64,000 bases of DNA from assembly GCF_000738675.1 (NCBI RefSeq), contig NZ_JPUX01000001.1, positions 2,852,001-2,916,000 of the forward strand. Direction: 5' to 3'. Positions 45,356-56,769 of this stretch are shown here, piece after piece. Positions within the stretch are counted from its first letter, which is position 1. Each line of letters begins with the position of its first letter. The DNA comes from Serratia nematodiphila DZ0503SBS1 (GTDB taxonomy: Bacteria; Pseudomonadota; Gammaproteobacteria; Enterobacterales; Enterobacteriaceae). The notes beneath the pieces are model-generated. The model was not told the DNA's origin and ran no database searches. It saw only the letters and a program-made list of their open reading frames with translations. A program made the translations under genes and the position numbers.

Positions 45356-46543
45356 ATGTTTAAACAGGTTGCACCTTCCGCCGCCGATCCTATTATGTCG
45401 CTGATGGAAGCCTATTTGCAGGATCCCAATCCGAAAAAAGTGAATTTAGGCATTGGGCTGTATTACGATCGGCAGGGGAATATTCCGCTGATGCAGGCGG
45501 TTGAGGCCGCCGAGCAGCGGTTGCTGGCGCTGCGTCGCCCGCACGGTTATCCGCCGATCGAAGGTTCGCCGCAGTTCGCTCGCCAGGTGCAGACGCTGCT
45601 GTTCGGTGAACAACAGGCGGCCGAGATCGCCACGGTGCAGACCGTCGGCGGCTCCGGCGCGTTGAAGCTGGCGGCGGATTTTTTGCGCCACTTTCTGGCG
45701 CGCGGTGAAATTTGGGTGTCCGATCCCACCTGGGCCAATCACTGGGCGATTTTCGAAGGTGCCGGGCTGCGGGTGAATACCTATCCCTACTTTGATGAAT
45801 CGGCGGGCGGCCTGCGTTTCGCCGCCATGCTCGACGCGTTGGACAGCCTGTCGCCCGGCAGCGTAGTCCTGCTGCATCCTTGCTGCCATAACCCGACCGG
45901 CACCGATCTGACGGCGGAGCAGTGGCGCGCCACGCTCGCCGTGCTGCAGCGGCGTAACCTGCTGCCGCTGTTCGACATCGCCTATCAGGGCTTCGGCGAT
46001 GGGCTGGAGGAGGACTGCTTTGCATTGCGCGAAGCGCTGAAAACCGATCTGCCGTTTTTGGTCTGCAACTCGTTTTCCAAAAACGTCGCGCTGTACGGCC
46101 AGCGTCTGGGCGCGCTGTCGGTGCGCTGCGCCGATGCGGAAAATGCCGCCAACGTCAAAGGGGCGTTAAAAACGCTGATCCGCCGCAGCTACTCCTGCCC
46201 GCCGACGCACGGCAGCCAGATCGTGGAAACCCTGCTCGGCGACGCCGAACTCGGCCGGCTTTGGCGCAATGAGCTGGCGGAAATGCGCTCGCGCATCAAG
46301 CAAATGCGTGAACAGCTGGCCGCCGGGCTGGCGCAGGGCGGCTCTTCGCTGGACCACCGGCGCATTCGCGAGCAGCGCGGCATGTTCAGCTATACCGGCC
46401 TGAACGAAGCGCAGTTGCAGACCCTGCGGCAGCGCTACGCCATCTATCTGGTCTCGCCCGGCCGCATGTGTCTGCCGGGGCTTAACCCCGGCAACATCGA
46501 CTATGTGACCGCCGCGATCCTCGACGTCACTCGCACCGCCTAA
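45356..46543 (+). CDS. aromatic/aspartate aminotransferase (TyrB/AspC family)
   Basis: A 395-residue class I PLP aminotransferase. Start MFKQVAPSAADPIMSLMEAY and VNLGIGLYYD match the AspC/TyrB pattern. The PLP lysine is in CNSFSKNVALYGQR; LLHPCCHNPTGTD holds the cofactor asparagine and GRMCLPGLN the substrate carboxylate arginine. Between these subtypes the sequence does not decide, but the formamidase and permease context favours aromatic amino acids. It is third in the operon. Confidence 0.92.
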   Translation: MFKQVAPSAADPIMSLMEAYLQDPNPKKVNLGIGLYYDRQGNIPLMQAVEAAEQRLLALRRPHGYPPIEGSPQFARQVQTLLFGEQQAAEIATVQTVGGSGALKLAADFLRHFLARGEIWVSDPTWANHWAIFEGAGLRVNTYPYFDESAGGLRFAAMLDALDSLSPGSVVLLHPCCHNPTGTDLTAEQWRATLAVLQRRNLLPLFDIAYQGFGDGLEEDCFALREALKTDLPFLVCNSFSKNVALYGQRLGALSVRCADAENAANVKGALKTLIRRSYSCPPTHGSQIVETLLGDAELGRLWRNELAEMRSRIKQMREQLAAGLAQGGSSLDHRRIREQRGMFSYTGLNEAQLQTLRQRYAIYLVSPGRMCLPGLNPGNIDYVTAAILDVTRTA

Positions 46544-46563
46544 CTCCGCTCGGGAACCCAGCC

Positions 46564-47961
46564 ATGCCACAGATGAATGATTTTGAGCATATCGCCCGCC
46601 GCCAGGGCGGGTTGAACAAGCATCTTACCGCCGGGCAGATGTCGATGCTGGCGATCGGCGGCGCCATCGGCACCGGGCTGTTTCTCGGCAGCGCCTACGC
46701 CATTCAGATGGCGGGGCCGTCGGTATTGCTGAGCTACCTGATCGGCGGCGTCATTGCGCTGCTGCTGATGGGCAGCCTGGCGGAAATGACCTCCGAACAC
46801 CCGACGCCTGGTTCGTTCGGCGACTACGCCGAATTCTATCTCGGCCCGCTGTTCGGTTTTCTGGTGCGTTATTCTTACTGGTCCTGCGTGGTGTTGGCGG
46901 TGGGCACCGAAGTCACCGCCATCGGCATGTACATGCAGTTCTGGTTCCCGGCGACGCCGACCTGGCCGTGGGTGCTGCTGTTCTCGGCGGCGGTGATCGT
47001 CGTCAACGTGATCGGCGTGAAGTCGTTCGGCCAGGTGGAATACGCGCTGTCCACCGTCAAAGTGACGGCGATCGTGGCGTTTATTTTGATCGGCATCGGC
47101 ATTTTGGCATTCTCGGGCAACCCGGCCTACGGCCTGCGCAACCTGACCGCCGGCGGCTTCATGCCGTTTGGCGTCAAGGGCATGTGGTTTGCGGTGATCG
47201 TGTCCATCTTCAGCTACCTGAGCATTGAAATGATCGCGGTGGCCGCCGGCGAGGCAAAGAATCCGGTGATTGCGGTGAAGGCGGCGTTCAAGGGCACCAT
47301 CGTGCGGCTGTTCATCTTCTACATGCTGTCGATCGCCCTGATGCTGGCCATCGTGCCCTGGCGCCAGTCCGGCACCGGCGAAAGCCCGTTCCTGATGGCG
47401 ATGAACGTGATCCATTTGCCCGCCGCCGCCGGTATTTTCAACTTTATCGTGCTGGTGGCGGCGTTGTCGGCGATGAACAGCCAGCTGTATATCACCACCC
47501 GCATGATGTTCTCGCTGTCGCGCGCCGGGCAGGCGCCGGCGGCGTTGGGGCGCGTCAGCCGACGCGGCATTCCGGTCAATGCGCTGGCGATGTCGTGCAT
47601 CGGCATCGTGGTGTCTATCGTGCTGAGCCTGGTGGCGCCGGAAACGTCGTTTGCCGCCATGATGTCTATTTCGGTGTATGGCGCCTGCTTTACCTGGCTG
47701 ATGATTTTTGTCACCCACCTGTTTTTCCGCCGCCGGCATCGGCAGACTCACCTGAAGTTCCGCATGTGGGGGTTCCCCTATACCACCTTGCTGGGCGCCG
47801 GGCTGATGACGGCGCTGATGATCTCGACCGCGTTTACCGAATTCTTCCGCATGACGTTGTGGTTCGGTATTCCGTTCACCCTGCTGCTGGTGGTGGCTTA
47901 TCACTTCCAGAGCCGCCGCGCGGCTGCGCCGTCGCCGCTCAAGGCGCCGGAAGTGGAGTAA
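46564..47961 (+). CDS. amino acid permease of the APC family
   Basis: A 465-residue inner-membrane transporter with 12 predicted helices. Start HIARRQGGLNKHLTAGQMSMLAIGGAIGTGLF is the signature of the AroP/GabP/ProY group. Further marks: GSLAEMTSEHPTPGSFGDYA and EMIAVAAGEAKNP. The substrate is not certain from sequence; aromatic amino acids fit the neighbouring aminotransferase. It ends the operon, 20 bases after the aminotransferase gene. Confidence 0.9.
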   Translation: MPQMNDFEHIARRQGGLNKHLTAGQMSMLAIGGAIGTGLFLGSAYAIQMAGPSVLLSYLIGGVIALLLMGSLAEMTSEHPTPGSFGDYAEFYLGPLFGFLVRYSYWSCVVLAVGTEVTAIGMYMQFWFPATPTWPWVLLFSAAVIVVNVIGVKSFGQVEYALSTVKVTAIVAFILIGIGILAFSGNPAYGLRNLTAGGFMPFGVKGMWFAVIVSIFSYLSIEMIAVAAGEAKNPVIAVKAAFKGTIVRLFIFYMLSIALMLAIVPWRQSGTGESPFLMAMNVIHLPAAAGIFNFIVLVAALSAMNSQLYITTRMMFSLSRAGQAPAALGRVSRRGIPVNALAMSCIGIVVSIVLSLVAPETSFAAMMSISVYGACFTWLMIFVTHLFFRRRHRQTHLKFRMWGFPYTTLLGAGLMTALMISTAFTEFFRMTLWFGIPFTLLLVVAYHFQSRRAAAPSPLKAPEVE

Positions 47962-47970
47962 TGCGGGGAG

Positions 47971-47992
47971 GGGCTGAGGCGCGCCTCAGCCC
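47971..47992. terminator. shared hairpin between the permease gene and paaY
   Basis: Perfect 22-base palindrome gggctgaggc-gc-gcctcagccc between two convergent genes, nine bases past the permease stop. No clear T-tract on either side. Confidence 0.5.
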
Positions 47993-47998
47993 TGGGGA

Positions 47999-48595
47999 TT
48001 AAAGCTGGCTTTTCGGGATCAGGTGATCGCCGAAGCTCAGGCGTTGGCGGCCCGGTTCGATTTCGGTCAGCGGCGCCACTTCGTGCAGCGAGGATTTGCA
48101 GCGCTGCACCAGATCCTGATACTCGCGGGTGCCGGCAATCTTCCAGGCCAGCTCCTGTTCGGTCAGATCGCGCAGCACGCGCGCCGGGCTGCCCACCACC
48201 AGCTTGTTGGCTTCGATCGTCGCCGCGGCTTTGACGAACGCCATCGCGCCGACGATGGTGTTCTCGCCGATCTCCGCGCCGTCCATCACCACCGCGTTCA
48301 TGCCCACCATCGCGTTGCGGCGAATGCGGCAGCCGTGCAGGATGGCGCCGTGGCCGATATGGCCGTCTTCTTCCACCACCGTGTCCTGCTGCGGGAAGCC
48401 GTGCATCACGCAGTTGTCCTGAATGTTGGCGCCGTCGCAAATCACCAGGCGGCCAAAATCGCCGCGCAGGCTGGCGTTCGGGCCGATATACACGTGTTTG
48501 CCGACGATCACGTCACCGATCAGCACCGCCGTCGGGTGCACGTAACTGCTGGGGTCAACGACCGGCGTCAGGCCGTCAATCTGATACACAGGCAT
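47999..48595 (-). CDS. paaY: phenylacetate pathway thioesterase PaaY
   Basis: A 198-residue protein of the left-handed beta-helix (hexapeptide) gamma-carbonic-anhydrase type. Repeats such as [21 protein letters not shown] and [14 protein letters not shown] include the metal-binding histidines. PaaY removes CoA from dead-end pathway intermediates. It follows paaX by 12 bases, the usual paaXY arrangement. Confidence 0.93.
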   Translation of the reverse strand: MPVYQIDGLTPVVDPSSYVHPTAVLIGDVIVGKHVYIGPNASLRGDFGRLVICDGANIQDNCVMHGFPQQDTVVEEDGHIGHGAILHGCRIRRNAMVGMNAVVMDGAEIGENTIVGAMAFVKAAATIEANKLVVGSPARVLRDLTEQELAWKIAGTREYQDLVQRCKSSLHEVAPLTEIEPGRQRLSFGDHLIPKSQL

Positions 48596-48607
48596 AGCGT
48601 GAGTTCC

Positions 48608-49546
48608 TTAATATGTAGGGTCGCGCGGCAGGCCGCCGAAGCGCCGATAGTAACCGGCGGCCGGCGCGGGCAGGGCGCCGATGGTGGTCTCCGCCAGCGC
48701 GCTGACGTAGTCCGTCGCGGCGCGATCGACCTGCTGGTAGAGATTGATGCACAGGTTGCGGGCGATTTGGCCCTCCCACTGCGCGGGCAGCAGCGCATCC
48801 GGCAGCAGCGGATCTTTCAACACCACGCGACGGAAGAAGTGAATCAATAATAGCTTAATCTGGAAACAGCGCAGCGGCGTCAGCGCCGCCGGGTCGACTT
48901 CGCGCAACAGCGTCATCAGTGGCCGGAAGGAGACGATAAACTCGTGATAGCCGGCCGCCACGTCGCTGAGCGACCAGCAGTCGGCCACCAGTTTCTGCAG
49001 GGTTTGCTCGGAGCGGTTGTAGGGGTAATCGGCGCGAAAGTAGATCACCTGTTCGCTGGCGTTGAGTTCGCCGAGCAGCGCCGTCACGTCGGTCTGCGCA
49101 TGGGTGGGGGCGGCCATCAGATTGTTGGCGATCTGCCCGAACCCGAGCCAGCCCAGCTCTTTTTTCAGCCGCGCGCGCGCGTTTTTTTCGGCGCATTCCA
49201 GCAGCAGCAGCTCCCACTTGCCGTCCCAGGCGGGCTGCTCGCGCAGATAGATCTTCGATTCGGCGTGGCGGAACTGGCGCATTCCCTGCTCGGTCACGCG
49301 GTAGAAGCTGCGGCGGCCGATTTTCTCCACCGCCAGCCAACCTTCTTTTTGCAGGCGGAACACCGAGGTGCGCACGAAGCGATCGCCGAAACCGAAGGCC
49401 TCCAGCAGCGCGCTCAGGCTGCCGAGCCACACTTCGCCGCCGCGGTGGCTGAGCGCGTCGCCGTACAGCGAAATGATCAGCGAGGTGCCGCTGATCGGCT
49501 GCGCGTCGACGGCGTGGCGAATGAACTCATCCAGTTTATGTTCCAT
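48608..49546 (-). CDS. paaX: phenylacetyl-CoA-responsive repressor PaaX
   Basis: A 312-residue GntR-like repressor with an N-terminal winged HTH (GGEVWLGSLSALLEAFGFGDR, VRTSVFRLQKEGWLAVEKIGRRSFYRVT) and the PaaX C-terminal domain. It represses the paa genes until phenylacetyl-CoA binds. A matching operator lies at 59305-59344. It is transcribed after paaK, 78 bases on, probably from its own promoter as well. Confidence 0.95.
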   Translation of the reverse strand: MEHKLDEFIRHAVDAQPISGTSLIISLYGDALSHRGGEVWLGSLSALLEAFGFGDRFVRTSVFRLQKEGWLAVEKIGRRSFYRVTEQGMRQFRHAESKIYLREQPAWDGKWELLLLECAEKNARARLKKELGWLGFGQIANNLMAAPTHAQTDVTALLGELNASEQVIYFRADYPYNRSEQTLQKLVADCWSLSDVAAGYHEFIVSFRPLMTLLREVDPAALTPLRCFQIKLLLIHFFRRVVLKDPLLPDALLPAQWEGQIARNLCINLYQQVDRAATDYVSALAETTIGALPAPAAGYYRRFGGLPRDPTY

Positions 49547-49599
49547 ATTTTTCCATGGGTTAGCCTTCGATGAGCCACAACATTAACATAATTTGGGGC

Positions 49600-49617
49600 G
49601 GCGTCATCCGTGACGCC
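49600..49617 (-). terminator. hairpin between paaK and paaX
   Basis: Seven-base perfect stem ggcgtca / tgacgcc with a 4-base loop, just past the paaK stop on the minus strand. Weak T content after it, so probably an attenuator rather than a full terminator. Confidence 0.4.
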
Positions 49618-49624
49618 GTGCGCC

Positions 49625-50932
<1,308 letters not shown>

Positions 50933-50947
50933 GGTTAGCCTCAGGGG

Positions 50948-52153
50948 TCAGACACGCTCAATGATCATGGCGATGCCTTGGCCGACGCCGATGCACATGG
51001 TGCAAAGCGCGTAGCGGCCAGCTCGCCGTTCCAGTTCAAACAGGGCGGCCAGCGCCAGGCGCGCGCCGCTCATGCCCAGTGGGTGCCCCAGAGCGATCGC
51101 GCCGCCGTTGGGGTTAACCTGCGGGGCATCGTCCGGCAGGCCAAGCTGGCGCATCACCGCCAACGCCTGGGCGGCGAACGCTTCGTTCAGTTCGATGACG
51201 TCCATCTGCGCCAGGCTCAGCCCGGCGATCTCCAGCACCTTGCGGGTGGCCGGCAGCGGGCCGATGCCCATCAGCCGCGGCTCCACGCCGCAGGTGGCGG
51301 TGGCAACGATGCGCGCGCGCGGCGTCAGCCCCTGGCGCACCGCCATTGCTTCGGAGGCGACGATCAGCGCCGCCGCGCCGTCGTTCAGGCCCGAGGCGTT
51401 GCCGGCGGTGACGCTGCCGGGCTGACGGAACGGGGTTTTCAGCGCCTGCAGCTGCTCGAAGGTGGTGTCGGCGCGCGGGTGTTCATCCTGGCTGAACAGG
51501 GTGACCGCGCCTTTTTTACCGGTGAGGTTGACCGGGGCTATCTCCTGCGCCAGGTGGCCCAGCGCCTGCGCCCGGGCGGCGCGCTGCTGGCTGCGCAGCG
51601 CAAAGGCGTCCTGATCGGCGCGGCTGATATTGAACTGCGCCGCGACGTTTTCGGCGGTCTCCGGCATCGAATCGGTGCCGAACTCGGCCTGCATGCGCGG
51701 GTTGACGAAGCGCCAGCCGAGGGTGGTGTCGTACAGCTGCGCCTGGCGGCTGAAGGCGCTGTCGGCCTTGCCCATCACCAGCGGCGCGCGGGTCATCGAC
51801 TCCGCGCCGCCGGCCAGCAGCAGCCCGGCGTCGCCGGCTTTGATGCTGCGCGCCGCCATCGCCAACGCATCCAGGCCCGAACCGCACAGGCGGTTCACCG
51901 TGGTGCCGGAAACGCCGACCGGCAATCCGGCCAGCAGCAGTGCCATGCGCGCCAGATTGCGGTTGTCTTCCCCTGCCTGGTTGGCGCAGCCGAGGATCAC
52001 GTCGTCCAGCTGTGCCCAATCCACCTGCGGATGGCGCTCCAGCAGCACGCGCAGCGGCAGGGCGGCGAGGTCGTCAGCGCGCACCTGCGCCAGCGCGCCG
52101 CCGTAGCGGCCGATCGGGGTGCGCACGCCGTCGCAGATAAATGCCTGATTCAT
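50948..52153 (-). CDS. paaJ: 3-oxoadipyl-CoA thiolase PaaJ
   Basis: A 401-residue thiolase for the last pathway step. Active cysteines are in [15 protein letters not shown] and [33 protein letters not shown] holds the catalytic histidine. The start overlaps the paaI stop (ATGA), so the two are translationally coupled. Confidence 0.96.
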   Translation of the reverse strand: MNQAFICDGVRTPIGRYGGALAQVRADDLAALPLRVLLERHPQVDWAQLDDVILGCANQAGEDNRNLARMALLLAGLPVGVSGTTVNRLCGSGLDALAMAARSIKAGDAGLLLAGGAESMTRAPLVMGKADSAFSRQAQLYDTTLGWRFVNPRMQAEFGTDSMPETAENVAAQFNISRADQDAFALRSQQRAARAQALGHLAQEIAPVNLTGKKGAVTLFSQDEHPRADTTFEQLQALKTPFRQPGSVTAGNASGLNDGAAALIVASEAMAVRQGLTPRARIVATATCGVEPRLMGIGPLPATRKVLEIAGLSLAQMDVIELNEAFAAQALAVMRQLGLPDDAPQVNPNGGAIALGHPLGMSGARLALAALFELERRAGRYALCTMCIGVGQGIAMIIERV

Positions 52154-52590
52154 GCCTGATCTCCTAAAATGCTGTGGCCAAGGCGGTGCGCGCGGCCGCG
52201 AAACCAGGCGACGGTTTTGCCCTGTTGATTGACGATTTCGACGTCATACAGCCCGGTGGCTTTGCCCTGATGGCGCATCTGCGCGCTGGCGGTGAGGCGA
52301 TCGCCGGCCAGCGCCGGGCGGACGAAGTCGATGCTGCAGCCGGAGGCCACCGCCGCCAACCCCTGGCTGTTGCAGGCGTAGGCGAAGGCGGTGTCCGCCA
52401 GGCTGAACAGTTGGCCGCCGTGGCAGGTTTGGTGGCCGTTGAGCATCTGCGGGCCGACGGTCATGCTGACCTGCGCGTACCCGGCGTCGACGGCGTCGAT
52501 GTGCATCCCCATCGCCTGAGCGCAGGTATCTTGCTGGAACATCTGTTCGGCGCAGCGCTGAGCCAGCGCGCGCGGCGTATTGGCGTTCAT
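52150..52590 (-). CDS. paaI: phenylacetyl-CoA thioesterase PaaI
   Basis: A 146-residue hotdog thioesterase. The motif [20 protein letters not shown] carries the catalytic aspartate and the conserved glycine pair. It releases CoA from stalled intermediates. Start [15 protein letters not shown] overlaps the paaH stop (ATGA). The open frame continues upstream through paaH but that part is not coding in this frame. Confidence 0.94.
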   Translation of the reverse strand: MNANTPRALAQRCAEQMFQQDTCAQAMGMHIDAVDAGYAQVSMTVGPQMLNGHQTCHGGQLFSLADTAFAYACNSQGLAAVASGCSIDFVRPALAGDRLTASAQMRHQGKATGLYDVEIVNQQGKTVAWFRGRAHRLGHSILGDQA

Positions 52591-54118
52591 CGTTTGGCTC
52601 CTGGGAAAGAGGCGGGGGAAGCGTAGCGGCGCAGCAGCGGCATCGGGCGATAGCGCGCTTCGCCGTAATAGCGTTGCAGGTTTTCCAGCGTCGTCAGAAT
52701 GTGACGCCAGCCGAGTGCGGCGCCCCAGGCCAGCGGGCCGCGCGGATAGTTGACGCCGCGCAGCATCGCCAGATCGGTATCTTCGGCGCCGGCGACGCCT
52801 TTGTTCACCACGTCGAGCGCTTCGTTGGCCAGCATGGCCAGGGTGCGCATCGTCAGCAGGCCGGGATAATCCGGCAGTTGAATGACCTGCTTGCCGAGGG
52901 ACTGCAGCAGGCGAATCGCGTTGGCATTGTGTTGCGCGCCGTTTTGCGCCGCGCAGCTGATGGCGATGGCGGAGGCATGCGCATAGTCGGCACAGAGATC
53001 GAACAGCACCACAGGCGTTCCACGTTCGTCGGCCAGTTGGCTGGCGGTTTTGCCATTGGTTAACATCAGTGTAACGTCGTCGATCGTGAGGTACGGGCTG
53101 GTCTGGCCAGGTTGTTTGATCGCCCCGCATTTTCGATCAACAGTTCCGCTAAATCGGCCAGAGAAGACCAGTCGCCGTGCAGCGTGACGCGTTGCGGCGG
53201 CGCGGCCTGCGCCGGCGGCGCAAAGGCGATCATCTCTGCGGCGGGGCGTTGCGCGTCGTAGCGGTAGAAGCCGCGGCCGGATTTGCGGCCGAGATGTCCG
53301 GCGGCCACCAACTCCTGCTGCACCAGAGAGGGGGTGAAGCGCGGATCCTGGTAGAAGGCCCGATACACCGAGTCGGTCACGGCGTAATTGACGTCCTGGC
53401 CGATCAGATCGGTCAACTGCAGCGGGCCCATGGCGAAGCCGCCGGCGTCGCGCAATACCGCGTCCAGGGTGGCGGCGTCGGCCACCCGTTCCTCCAGCGC
53501 GCGCAGGGTTTCGGCGTAGAACGGCCGCGCCACGCGGTTGACGATGAATCCCGGCGTTGAACGGCACACGACGCTTTGCTTACCCCAGCGCTGCGCCAGG
53601 GCCTGCAGCGCCGCGAGGGTCTCGGCCCCGGTCTCCAGACCGCTGACGATCTCCACCAGCTTCATCAGCGGCGCCGGGTTGAAGAAGTGCAGCCCGGCCA
53701 TGCGCTGCGGGTGTTGCAAGGCGCCGGCGATGGCGGTGATCGACAGCGAGGAGGTATTGCTGGCGAACAGCGCCGTGGGCGAGCAGACCGCTTCCAGATC
53801 GCGGAACAGGCTCTGCTTAATCGCCAGATTTTCCGCCACCGCTTCAATCACCAGCGTGCAGTCGGCCAGTTGCTCGAGCGAGTCGGCGCGTTCGAGGCGC
53901 GCCAGCAGCGCCTCGGTGGCGTTGGCGTCGGCCTTGCCGCCGTCGACCCGCTGCCGCAGGCGGCGAGCGAGTTCGTCTATCGCGCGCTGGGCAGCAGCGG
54001 GCGCGATGTCGAACAGCCGTACCGGGTGGCCGGCGGCGGCGGCCACCTGGGCGATGCCGATGCCCATGGTGCCGGCGCCGATCACCGCCACCTGGCCGTT
54101 AAGAAGGGGCGCGTTCAT
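52587..54118 (-). pseudogene. paaH: 3-hydroxyadipyl-CoA dehydrogenase PaaH, frameshifted
   Basis: The 5' part (54118 to about 53126) encodes the Rossmann domain (VAVIGAGTMGIGIAQVAAAAG) and first 3HCDH domain (PGFIVNRVARPFYAE, LTDLIGQDVNYAV). The 3' part, in another frame, encodes the second domain, matching E. coli PaaH (LPDYPGLLTMRTLAM, NYPRGPLAWGAALGW, YGEARYRP). The switch lies at the run of four C at 53123-53126, where one more C would restore the frame: the span is 1532 bases, one short of 511 codons. As given, translation ends at 53066 after 19 wrong residues, giving 350 residues. The truncated part still holds a whole single-domain dehydrogenase, so some activity is possible. A sequencing error in the homopolymer is the main alternative. 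Confidence 0.88.
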
Positions 54119-54120
54119 GG

Positions 54121-54912
54121 CTATTTCCCGCTGAAGTTTGGCGTGCGTTTGGCAAAGAACGCGCTGACGCCTTCGCGGTAGTCGTCGCTGCGGCCGCCCA
54201 ATCGCTGCAGATCGCGCTCCAGATCGAGCTGCTGATCGAGGCTGTTGGTGGCCGAGCTGTAGATGGCTTTCTTGATAAGACCCAGACCGTAAGTCGGCTG
54301 GGTGGCCAGATGGCGCGCCAGCGTTTGCGTGCGGTCGGCCAACTCCTCCGCCGATACCACCTGCCAGATCATGCCCCACTCCAGCGCCTGCTGGGCGCTG
54401 ATTTTGTCACCCAGCAAGGCCATGCCCATGGCGCGGGCGTGGCCGGCCAGCCGCGGCAGGAACCAGCTGCCGCCGGAATCAGGGACTAGCCCCAAACGGC
54501 AGAACGACTGAATAAAGCTGGCGTTGTCGGCGGCGATGACGATATCGCACGCCAGAGCCAAAGCGGCGCCGGCGCCGGCCGCCACGCCGTTGACCGCGCA
54601 TACCACCGGTTTCGGCAGGGCGGTCAGGCGGCGGATCAGGGGGTTGTAGAAACGTTCGACCGACAGGCCGAGATCCGGCGCCTGTTGATCGGCGCTGACG
54701 TTGCGATCGTTGAGATCCTGCCCGGCGCAGAAACCGCGCCCGGCGCCGGCGATCAGCAGGCAGCGCACGCTGTCGTCGCGCTCGGCCTGCGTCAGCGCTT
54801 CGCCCAGCTGGCGATGCATCTCGTCATTAAAGCTGTTGATCCGATCCGGCCGGTTGAGGGTCAGCGTCAACACGCCGGCGTCGAGATGGCTGAGAATCAA
54901 TGCGTTATCCAT
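54121..54912 (-). CDS. paaG: ring-1,2-epoxyphenylacetyl-CoA isomerase PaaG
   Basis: A 263-residue crotonase-fold enzyme that converts the ring epoxide to the oxepin-CoA. It has CLLIAGAGRGFCAGQDLNDR (oxyanion loop) and FIQSFCRLGLVPDSGGSW with the catalytic aspartate. It lies two bases before paaH and three after paaF. Confidence 0.94.
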   Translation of the reverse strand: MDNALILSHLDAGVLTLTLNRPDRINSFNDEMHRQLGEALTQAERDDSVRCLLIAGAGRGFCAGQDLNDRNVSADQQAPDLGLSVERFYNPLIRRLTALPKPVVCAVNGVAAGAGAALALACDIVIAADNASFIQSFCRLGLVPDSGGSWFLPRLAGHARAMGMALLGDKISAQQALEWGMIWQVVSAEELADRTQTLARHLATQPTYGLGLIKKAIYSSATNSLDQQLDLERDLQRLGGRSDDYREGVSAFFAKRTPNFSGK

Positions 54913-54915
54913 AAA

Positions 54916-55689
54916 TCAGCGCCCCTGATAGTTTGGCGTACGTTTTTCGAAAAAGGCGGCGATGCCTTCGCGGCGATCGTCGGTGGCGGCCAGGGTGACG
55001 AACTGCTGACGCTCCATCGCCAGCCCCTGGCTAAGGCCGATTTCCTCGGCCTGTTTCAGCGCCTGTTTGGCGGCGCGCAGCGCCAGCGGCGCCTGACGGC
55101 TGATGCGATCGGCAATCTGCTGCGTGCGTTCCAGCGTCAGGGCATCGACGCACACTTCGCTGATAAGGCCGGCCTGCAGCGCGATGCGGGCGTCGATGGC
55201 TTCGCCGGTCAGCACCATCTGGCTGGCGCGCGATTTGCCGACGCAGCGGATCAGGCGTTGGGTGCCTCCGGCGCCCGGCATCAGACCAAGGGTGATCTCC
55301 GGCAGGCCGAAGCGGGCGCTTTCACCGCCGATGACGATGTCGCAGGCCAGCGCCAGCTCGCAGCCGGCGCCCAGGGCATAACCGTTCACCGCCGCCAGCA
55401 GCGGCTTGCTGAAGTGCGCCAGACGCTGCCACAGCTGCGGACGGCGATCCGCCAGCGCGGCCGGCAGGTTCTGTTGTTGCAGTTCGCGCAGATCGGCGCC
55501 GGCGGCGAAGAAGCGCGCCGCGCCGGCGATCACCACGGCGCCCACGCCGCTGTCGGCGTCGGCCTGCTCCAGCCGGGCAACCAGCTGTTCCAGGCACGGC
55601 GTGCTCAGGGCGTTACGCGCCTCCGGGCGATGCAGCGTCAGCGTGACCACCCGGTGTTGCTGCTGATGCAAAATAAACGGGGTATCCAT
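54916..55689 (-). CDS. paaF: 2,3-dehydroadipyl-CoA hydratase PaaF
   Basis: A 257-residue enoyl-CoA hydratase-type crotonase. ARFFAAGADLRELQQQ is the oxyanion loop; PEITLGLMPGAGGTQRLIR carries a catalytic glutamate region. Start MDTPFILHQQQHRVV is chosen over an upstream ATG that would overlap paaE. It lies eight bases after paaE. Confidence 0.94.
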   Translation of the reverse strand: MDTPFILHQQQHRVVTLTLHRPEARNALSTPCLEQLVARLEQADADSGVGAVVIAGAARFFAAGADLRELQQQNLPAALADRRPQLWQRLAHFSKPLLAAVNGYALGAGCELALACDIVIGGESARFGLPEITLGLMPGAGGTQRLIRCVGKSRASQMVLTGEAIDARIALQAGLISEVCVDALTLERTQQIADRISRQAPLALRAAKQALKQAEEIGLSQGLAMERQQFVTLAATDDRREGIAAFFEKRTPNYQGR

Positions 55690-55697
55690 CGCGGCTC

Positions 55698-56756
55698 CTA
55701 GACGTCGAAGTCCAACACCACGCCGTCGCCTTTCGGCCACGACTGGCAGCTCAATACGTAGCCCGCCGCCAGCTGATCCGGCTCCAGGCTGTAGTTGACG
55801 CCCATCTCCACCTGGCCGGCCTTGAGACGGCATTTGCAGGTGGCGCACACGCCGCCTTTGCAGGCGTAGGGCAGATCGGCGCCCTGGCGCAGCGCGGCAT
55901 CGAGAATGCTGTCGTCCTGTTCGCCGACCTCGATATCCAACCGGCGGCCGTCGAGCAAGATCGCCACCCGGGTGGCATTGCGATCGCCGCTGTGGCGCGG
56001 GCGGGCGACCAGGCCGCTGGTGTTGAAACGTTCGCTGTGGATGTGATTGGCCGGTACGCCGGCCTGTTCCAGCACGGTCTGCGCGTCGTCCATCATCGAT
56101 TCCGGCCCGCAGATGAAGGCGTGGTCATAGTCGCGGAAATCCAGCAGCGCGCCGCCGATCGCCGCCAGGCGTTCGCGGTCGATGCGGCCGCTGAGCAGCG
56201 GGCTGTCGAGACTCTCCTGGCTGAACAGGTACAGCGGCTGAAAACGCTGTGGGTAGCGGTTTTTCAGATCCGACAGCGCCTCTTTGAACATCATTGAACG
56301 GCTGTTGCGGTTGCCGTAGATCAGGGTGAAGCTGCTGCCCGGCTCGAGCTGCAGCGTCGCCTTGATGATCGACAGCATCGGCGTGATGCCGGAACCGGCG
56401 GCGATCGCCAGATAGTTGCCGCGGCGCTCCGCCTGCGGCTGATAGCCGAAGCGCCCCTGCGGCACCATCACTTCCAGCGCATCGCCGACTTTCAGCATGC
56501 GGTTGACGAAGCCGGAGAAACGGCCCTGATCAATCGCTTTCACGCCGATCTGCAGCAGGCCTTCCTGCGGCGAACTGCAGATGGAATAGCAACGCCGCAG
56601 CTCTTCGCCGTTGACTAGCGCCTTGAGCGTCAGGTGCTGGCCGGGGGTGTAGCGGTATTGGTTTTGCAGCTCTTCGGGCACCCGCAGGGTGATGGCTACG
56701 GCGTCCGGCGTTTCGCGCTCGATGGCGGCGACGTTCAGGCGATGAAAGACCGTCAT
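55698..56756 (-). CDS. paaE: phenylacetyl-CoA epoxidase reductase PaaE
   Basis: A 352-residue flavo-iron-sulfur reductase giving electrons to the PaaABC oxygenase. FAD domain RYTPGQHLTLKA, NAD domain AAGSGITPMLSII, and a C-terminal plant-type 2Fe-2S domain with CKGGVCATCKC and a distal cysteine in VLSCQSWP. Start MTVFHRLNVAAIERE. Confidence 0.95.
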   Translation of the reverse strand: MTVFHRLNVAAIERETPDAVAITLRVPEELQNQYRYTPGQHLTLKALVNGEELRRCYSICSSPQEGLLQIGVKAIDQGRFSGFVNRMLKVGDALEVMVPQGRFGYQPQAERRGNYLAIAAGSGITPMLSIIKATLQLEPGSSFTLIYGNRNSRSMMFKEALSDLKNRYPQRFQPLYLFSQESLDSPLLSGRIDRERLAAIGGALLDFRDYDHAFICGPESMMDDAQTVLEQAGVPANHIHSERFNTSGLVARPRHSGDRNATRVAILLDGRRLDIEVGEQDDSILDAALRQGADLPYACKGGVCATCKCRLKAGQVEMGVNYSLEPDQLAAGYVLSCQSWPKGDGVVLDFDV

Positions 56757-56769
56757 GGTGTCAGCGCTC

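Noticed and set aside
45546..45889. Minus-strand frames inside the aminotransferase and permease genes
   Set aside because: Shadows of intact genes; no binding sites or domain patterns.
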